From NCBI GenBank assembly GCA_011526045.1, contig WYBE01000076.1, forward strand, positions 1-59,893: DNA of 59,893 bases, given 5' to 3'. Source of the stretch: Nevskiales bacterium. Lineage in GTDB: Bacteria > Pseudomonadota > Gammaproteobacteria > Steroidobacterales > GCA-2729495. Shown piece after piece: positions 57,523 through 59,893 of this stretch. Below the pieces are notes generated by a model. That model was not told the DNA's origin. It saw only the letters and a list, made by a program, of their open reading frames with translations, and did no database searches. Position numbers and translations under genes: made by a program. Positions within the stretch are counted from its first letter, which is position 1. Each line of letters opens with the position of its first letter.

Positions 57523-58335
57523 CTACCAAGGGAGCACCGTGCCGTCGTAGCTCAGAAACGCGCCCGAATTCTCGAGCGTCAGGCTGTCGATGTCCCGGAT
57601 CAGGTCCCGCACGGCATCGGCTGGCGGGCGCAGCATGCTTTTCGGCGCGCCCTTCATGAAGTCCGTGTCCACCATGCCCGGGTTGAGAATCCCCACGGCC
57701 ACGCCTTTCGGCCTGAGCTGGATGGCGAGATTTCGCATCTCCATATTCAGTGCAGCCTTGCTCGCACGCATGAAATAAAGACGCGCCGAAGAAACCTTGC
57801 CGATCGAGCCTTCACTGCTTGATATGGCCACGATGCGCTTCTCGCGACTCGCCAGGACGCTCGGCAGAAACGCCTCCGCGATCTTGAGTGGCGCGATCGT
57901 GTTGACACGCAATACCTCCTCGAAAGTCGCGTAGTCGAGCTTCCCGAACATCTGATTCTGCATTCCGCCACTTATCCCCGCATTGTTGATGAGCACATCG
58001 ATGGGGCTTTTCGCATATTTGGCCGCGAGCGCATCCACACCCTGATGATCGGTGATATCGAGCTGCTCGACCACGATCCGCGGATTGGCCGCAGCCAACG
58101 CCTGGAGGTCCTTCGCTTCGGCCGGATTGCGCGCGGTGGCAATCACGCGAGCGCCCCGCGCCGCATATTGCCTGACGAGCTCCAGGCCAATGCCCTTGTT
58201 GGAGCCCGTCACGAGAACGGTCGGCACATGGGAGGCATCCGTGCGTTCGTCGCCGCCCTGCGCGCGCGCAGGCATACCGGAAGCACCGAGAACTGCGATT
58301 GCTGCCAGGGCCAGACCGGCCGTTCGTACGTTCAT
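57523..58335 (-). CDS. Exported SDR-fold protein lacking the catalytic tyrosine
   Basis: This 270-residue protein begins with a signal peptide (VRTAGLALAAIAVLGASGMP, then ARAQ) and then an SDR domain: VLVTGSNKGIGLELVRQYAA, NNAG (117-120), AISSSEG (Ser) and RLYFMRASKAALNMEM. The catalytic Y-x-x-x-K would put Tyr at 189; here it is Met (M-R-A-S-K193), with Tyr two residues earlier. An SDR outside the cytoplasm has no NAD(P)H supply in principle, so the protein may be non-catalytic, bind another cofactor, or be a Tat/lipoprotein case. AAGGAG lies before the ATG at 58335. Confidence 0.82.
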   Translation of the reverse strand: MNVRTAGLALAAIAVLGASGMPARAQGGDERTDASHVPTVLVTGSNKGIGLELVRQYAARGARVIATARNPAEAKDLQALAAANPRIVVEQLDITDHQGVDALAAKYAKSPIDVLINNAGISGGMQNQMFGKLDYATFEEVLRVNTIAPLKIAEAFLPSVLASREKRIVAISSSEGSIGKVSSARLYFMRASKAALNMEMRNLAIQLRPKGVAVGILNPGMVDTDFMKGAPKSMLRPPADAVRDLIRDIDSLTLENSGAFLSYDGTVLPW

Positions 58336-58456
58336 GAATTGCTCCTTGGTCCCAAACCTGCCGCGCGGCGCCTTTGTAGTCGCACACCAGAGTTACCGGA
58401 GCGTCTGATTATCTGGTTGAGCCCGCGCACCCGGCTCTCACCGCCCCGATGCTCAG

Positions 58457-59569
58457 TCAGTCAATTGATCCGGCACCTTGCGCCGACGCGGCCCGCCACA
58501 TTCGTATGAGCGCCAGCGTCGATTCCACCAGCTCGCGTGTCAGATCCCCGGCCGGCATCTCGCGCGCAAAGCGCAGCGCCTGCCCCGCCCAGAGTGAGGT
58601 GAAGTCGCCCGAGCCCTGCGCCTCGGCCTTCAATCGCAGCGGCAGCATCGCACCCATGGCACCCGGAAAGGCCGGTGCGTCCGCGCTGATCGGCCCGATC
58701 TCACGGACGGCGCGATTGACGATGCCGCGCGCCGGCCGGCCGGTGAAGACATTCGTGATCGCTGTCTGGTCCTCGCGCGCCGTCTTGAGCGCAGTCCGAT
58801 AGATCGGCGGAATGGTGGCTTCGGGAGTCAACAGATAGGCCGTGCCGATCTGGGCACCCGCCGCCCCCAGCATCAAGGCGGCCGCGATCCCGCGTGCGTC
58901 CCCGATACCGCCGGCGGCGATCACCGGCACGCGCACCGCATCGACGACCTGGGGCACCAGCGCCATCGTTCCCGGTTGCGAAGCCACTTCGTCGGTCAGG
59001 AACATGGCGCGATGCCCGCCTCCCTCCACGCCTTGCGCGATGATGGCATCGGCTCCGTGCCCGGCGAGCCAGCGTGCTTCCTCGACGGTGGTCGCGGACG
59101 CGATGACGCGCGCGCCGGCAGCCTTCACCCGCGCGACCATCGCTTCCGGCGGAAACCCGAAATGAAAGCTCACGACAGGCGGCTTGAGCTCTTCGATGAG
59201 TGCACACGACTCGTCCCCAAACGGCCCACGGCCGCTGCCGCGCCCGCCGGAGGGTGCTGGCGCATCAATGCCCAGCTCGCGGCGATAGGGCGCCAACCGC
59301 TCTACCCAGCGCGCCGCGCGCGCTTCATCCGGTTCGGGCGGCGCATAACAGAAGAAGTTCAGATTGAAGGGTCGGGTCGTGCGCCGGCGAATGGCCTGTA
59401 CTTCCTGGCGCAGGTAGTCCGCGGGAAACAATCCGCACGGCAGCGATCCCAGGCCTCCCGCCTCGCTGACGGCAGCTGCAAGCGCCGACCCCTGCGCGCC
59501 GGCCATCGGCGCCTGAATGACCGGATGCTCCATGCCGAGCAAGTCGAGAAGCCGGCGGTCGGGCCACAT
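58457..59569 (-). CDS. Nitronate monooxygenase-family flavoprotein
   Basis: This 370-residue TIM-barrel protein has the NMO patterns: LLGMEHPVIQAPMAGAQGSA, VSFHFGFPPEAMVARVKAAG, ADAIIAQGVEGGGHRAMFL (with the active-site His), PVIAAGGIGDARGIAAALML and GAAGAQIGTAYLL. It oxidises nitronates with FMN; the true substrate is unknown. ATG at 59569 (MWPDRRLLDLLGME) fits the family; the frame continues to 59662 without support. It lies upstream of the SDR and nitrile hydratase genes in the same direction. Confidence 0.87.
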   Translation of the reverse strand: MWPDRRLLDLLGMEHPVIQAPMAGAQGSALAAAVSEAGGLGSLPCGLFPADYLRQEVQAIRRRTTRPFNLNFFCYAPPEPDEARAARWVERLAPYRRELGIDAPAPSGGRGSGRGPFGDESCALIEELKPPVVSFHFGFPPEAMVARVKAAGARVIASATTVEEARWLAGHGADAIIAQGVEGGGHRAMFLTDEVASQPGTMALVPQVVDAVRVPVIAAGGIGDARGIAAALMLGAAGAQIGTAYLLTPEATIPPIYRTALKTAREDQTAITNVFTGRPARGIVNRAVREIGPISADAPAFPGAMGAMLPLRLKAEAQGSGDFTSLWAGQALRFAREMPAGDLTRELVESTLALIRMWRAASAQGAGSID

Positions 59570-59893
59570 TGAGGATGACTCCGTCTGTACCTGGGCGAAC
59601 GGCCGAATTTCAATACGACGAATGTACTCCTGAATTTCCGCCGAGATCACCCGGGCTCCCACGCCTTACCGGTAGTTTCTTTCCTGTCCATGCCGCGGAT
59701 AACCCGGCCGGAAGAATTTTCATGTCCCTCGCACGCCCGTTACAGGCCGTCCGGCTCCAACGCCTACTTCCGACACGCCTGTCGTGACCTCACCGCCAGC
59801 CGCCCGGGTGAGTCCGGATCAGCGGCGGCACGCCGCCCGCGGTTTGCGGTCAGGGGGTGGCCCGGTGTCCGGCGAGAGCACGTGTGGAGCCGG
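59570..59893. other. Window-end gap with no recognised gene
   Basis: These 324 bp contain no credible coding region on either strand. They presumably hold the promoter for the leftward NMO-SDR-nitrile hydratase genes. I see no clear promoter boxes, strong hairpin or repeat. Confidence 0.5.

Noticed and set aside
55831..59569. Nitrile hydratase, SDR and nitronate monooxygenase as one nitrile-to-acid pathway
   Set aside because: No amidase is present in the window, and the SDR and NMO have no obvious step in nitrile breakdown, so a shared pathway is not supported.
59569..59787. 72-codon + strand frame at the window end
   Set aside because: No similarity, no ribosome binding site, and it overlaps the NMO promoter region.

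Overview
The window looks like a chromosomal piece of a high-GC gammaproteobacterium, possibly a deep or uncultured lineage. The signs are the housekeeping runs rpsT / murJ-ribF-ileS-lspA and rplU-rpmA-obgE / ispB, a type IV minor-pilin operon (fimT-like, pilV, pilW, pilX, pilY1, pilE), a YejM-like DUF3413 sulfatase, and GTG/TTG starts throughout. I cannot place it below class from the sequence alone.

Layout. (1) 1-12.5 kb is a type I-U (now I-G) CRISPR-Cas locus read leftwards: WYL regulator, cas3 (helicase first, HD last), csb3, csb1, csb2, then a fused cas4-cas1, cas2, leader and a 12-repeat array cut by the window edge. Interference and adaptation genes are split by a CopG-MazF toxin-antitoxin pair, a vapB with a wrecked vapC, and a 32-codon stub of an AlbA_2/Schlafen-type gene. 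A short Cas3-like N-terminal fragment lies just upstream of cas3. (2) 12.6-25.4 kb is a leftward phosphonate locus: Fe/2OG dioxygenase, PEP mutase fused to a nucleotidyltransferase, phosphonopyruvate decarboxylase, MipA-like outer-membrane protein, SYLF protein, 2-aminoethylphosphonate (AEP) transaminase, a second nucleotidyltransferase, a small membrane protein, a CDP-glycerol glycerophosphotransferase-like enzyme, a membrane sulfatase/phosphotransferase and a YidC paralog. I read it as making AEP, activating it with CMP and attaching it to a cell-surface polymer or lipid. (3) 25.5-33.6 kb is a probable catabolic cluster: isocitrate-lyase-superfamily lyase, LeuD/LeuC-type hydro-lyase, ketopantoate-reductase-like protein, UbiD decarboxylase, SDR, PNPOx-like protein and UbiX. 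(4) 33.8-38.3 kb is a patchwork: HigBA bounded by inverted 21-bp repeats, an IS5-type transposase remnant fused to a secreted esterase, a WHy lipoprotein and tRNA-Thr. (5) 38.3-46.2 kb holds a Fur-family regulator and the minor-pilin operon. (6) 46.2-55.7 kb is the conserved housekeeping block and tRNA-Pro. (7) 55.8-59.6 kb holds a nitrile hydratase (beta-alpha-activator), an exported SDR with an altered active site, and a nitronate monooxygenase.

The most interesting system is the phosphonate locus. It couples a complete AEP pathway to two nucleotidyltransferases, a teichoic-acid-type transferase, a YejM-like membrane enzyme and its own YidC paralog. From UbiD (30670) down to the YidC paralog (12603) every gene points the same way, many with 1-4 base stop/start overlaps. 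Coordinates and motifs were read directly. Family names come from recognised motifs without database searches, and pathway roles are inference.
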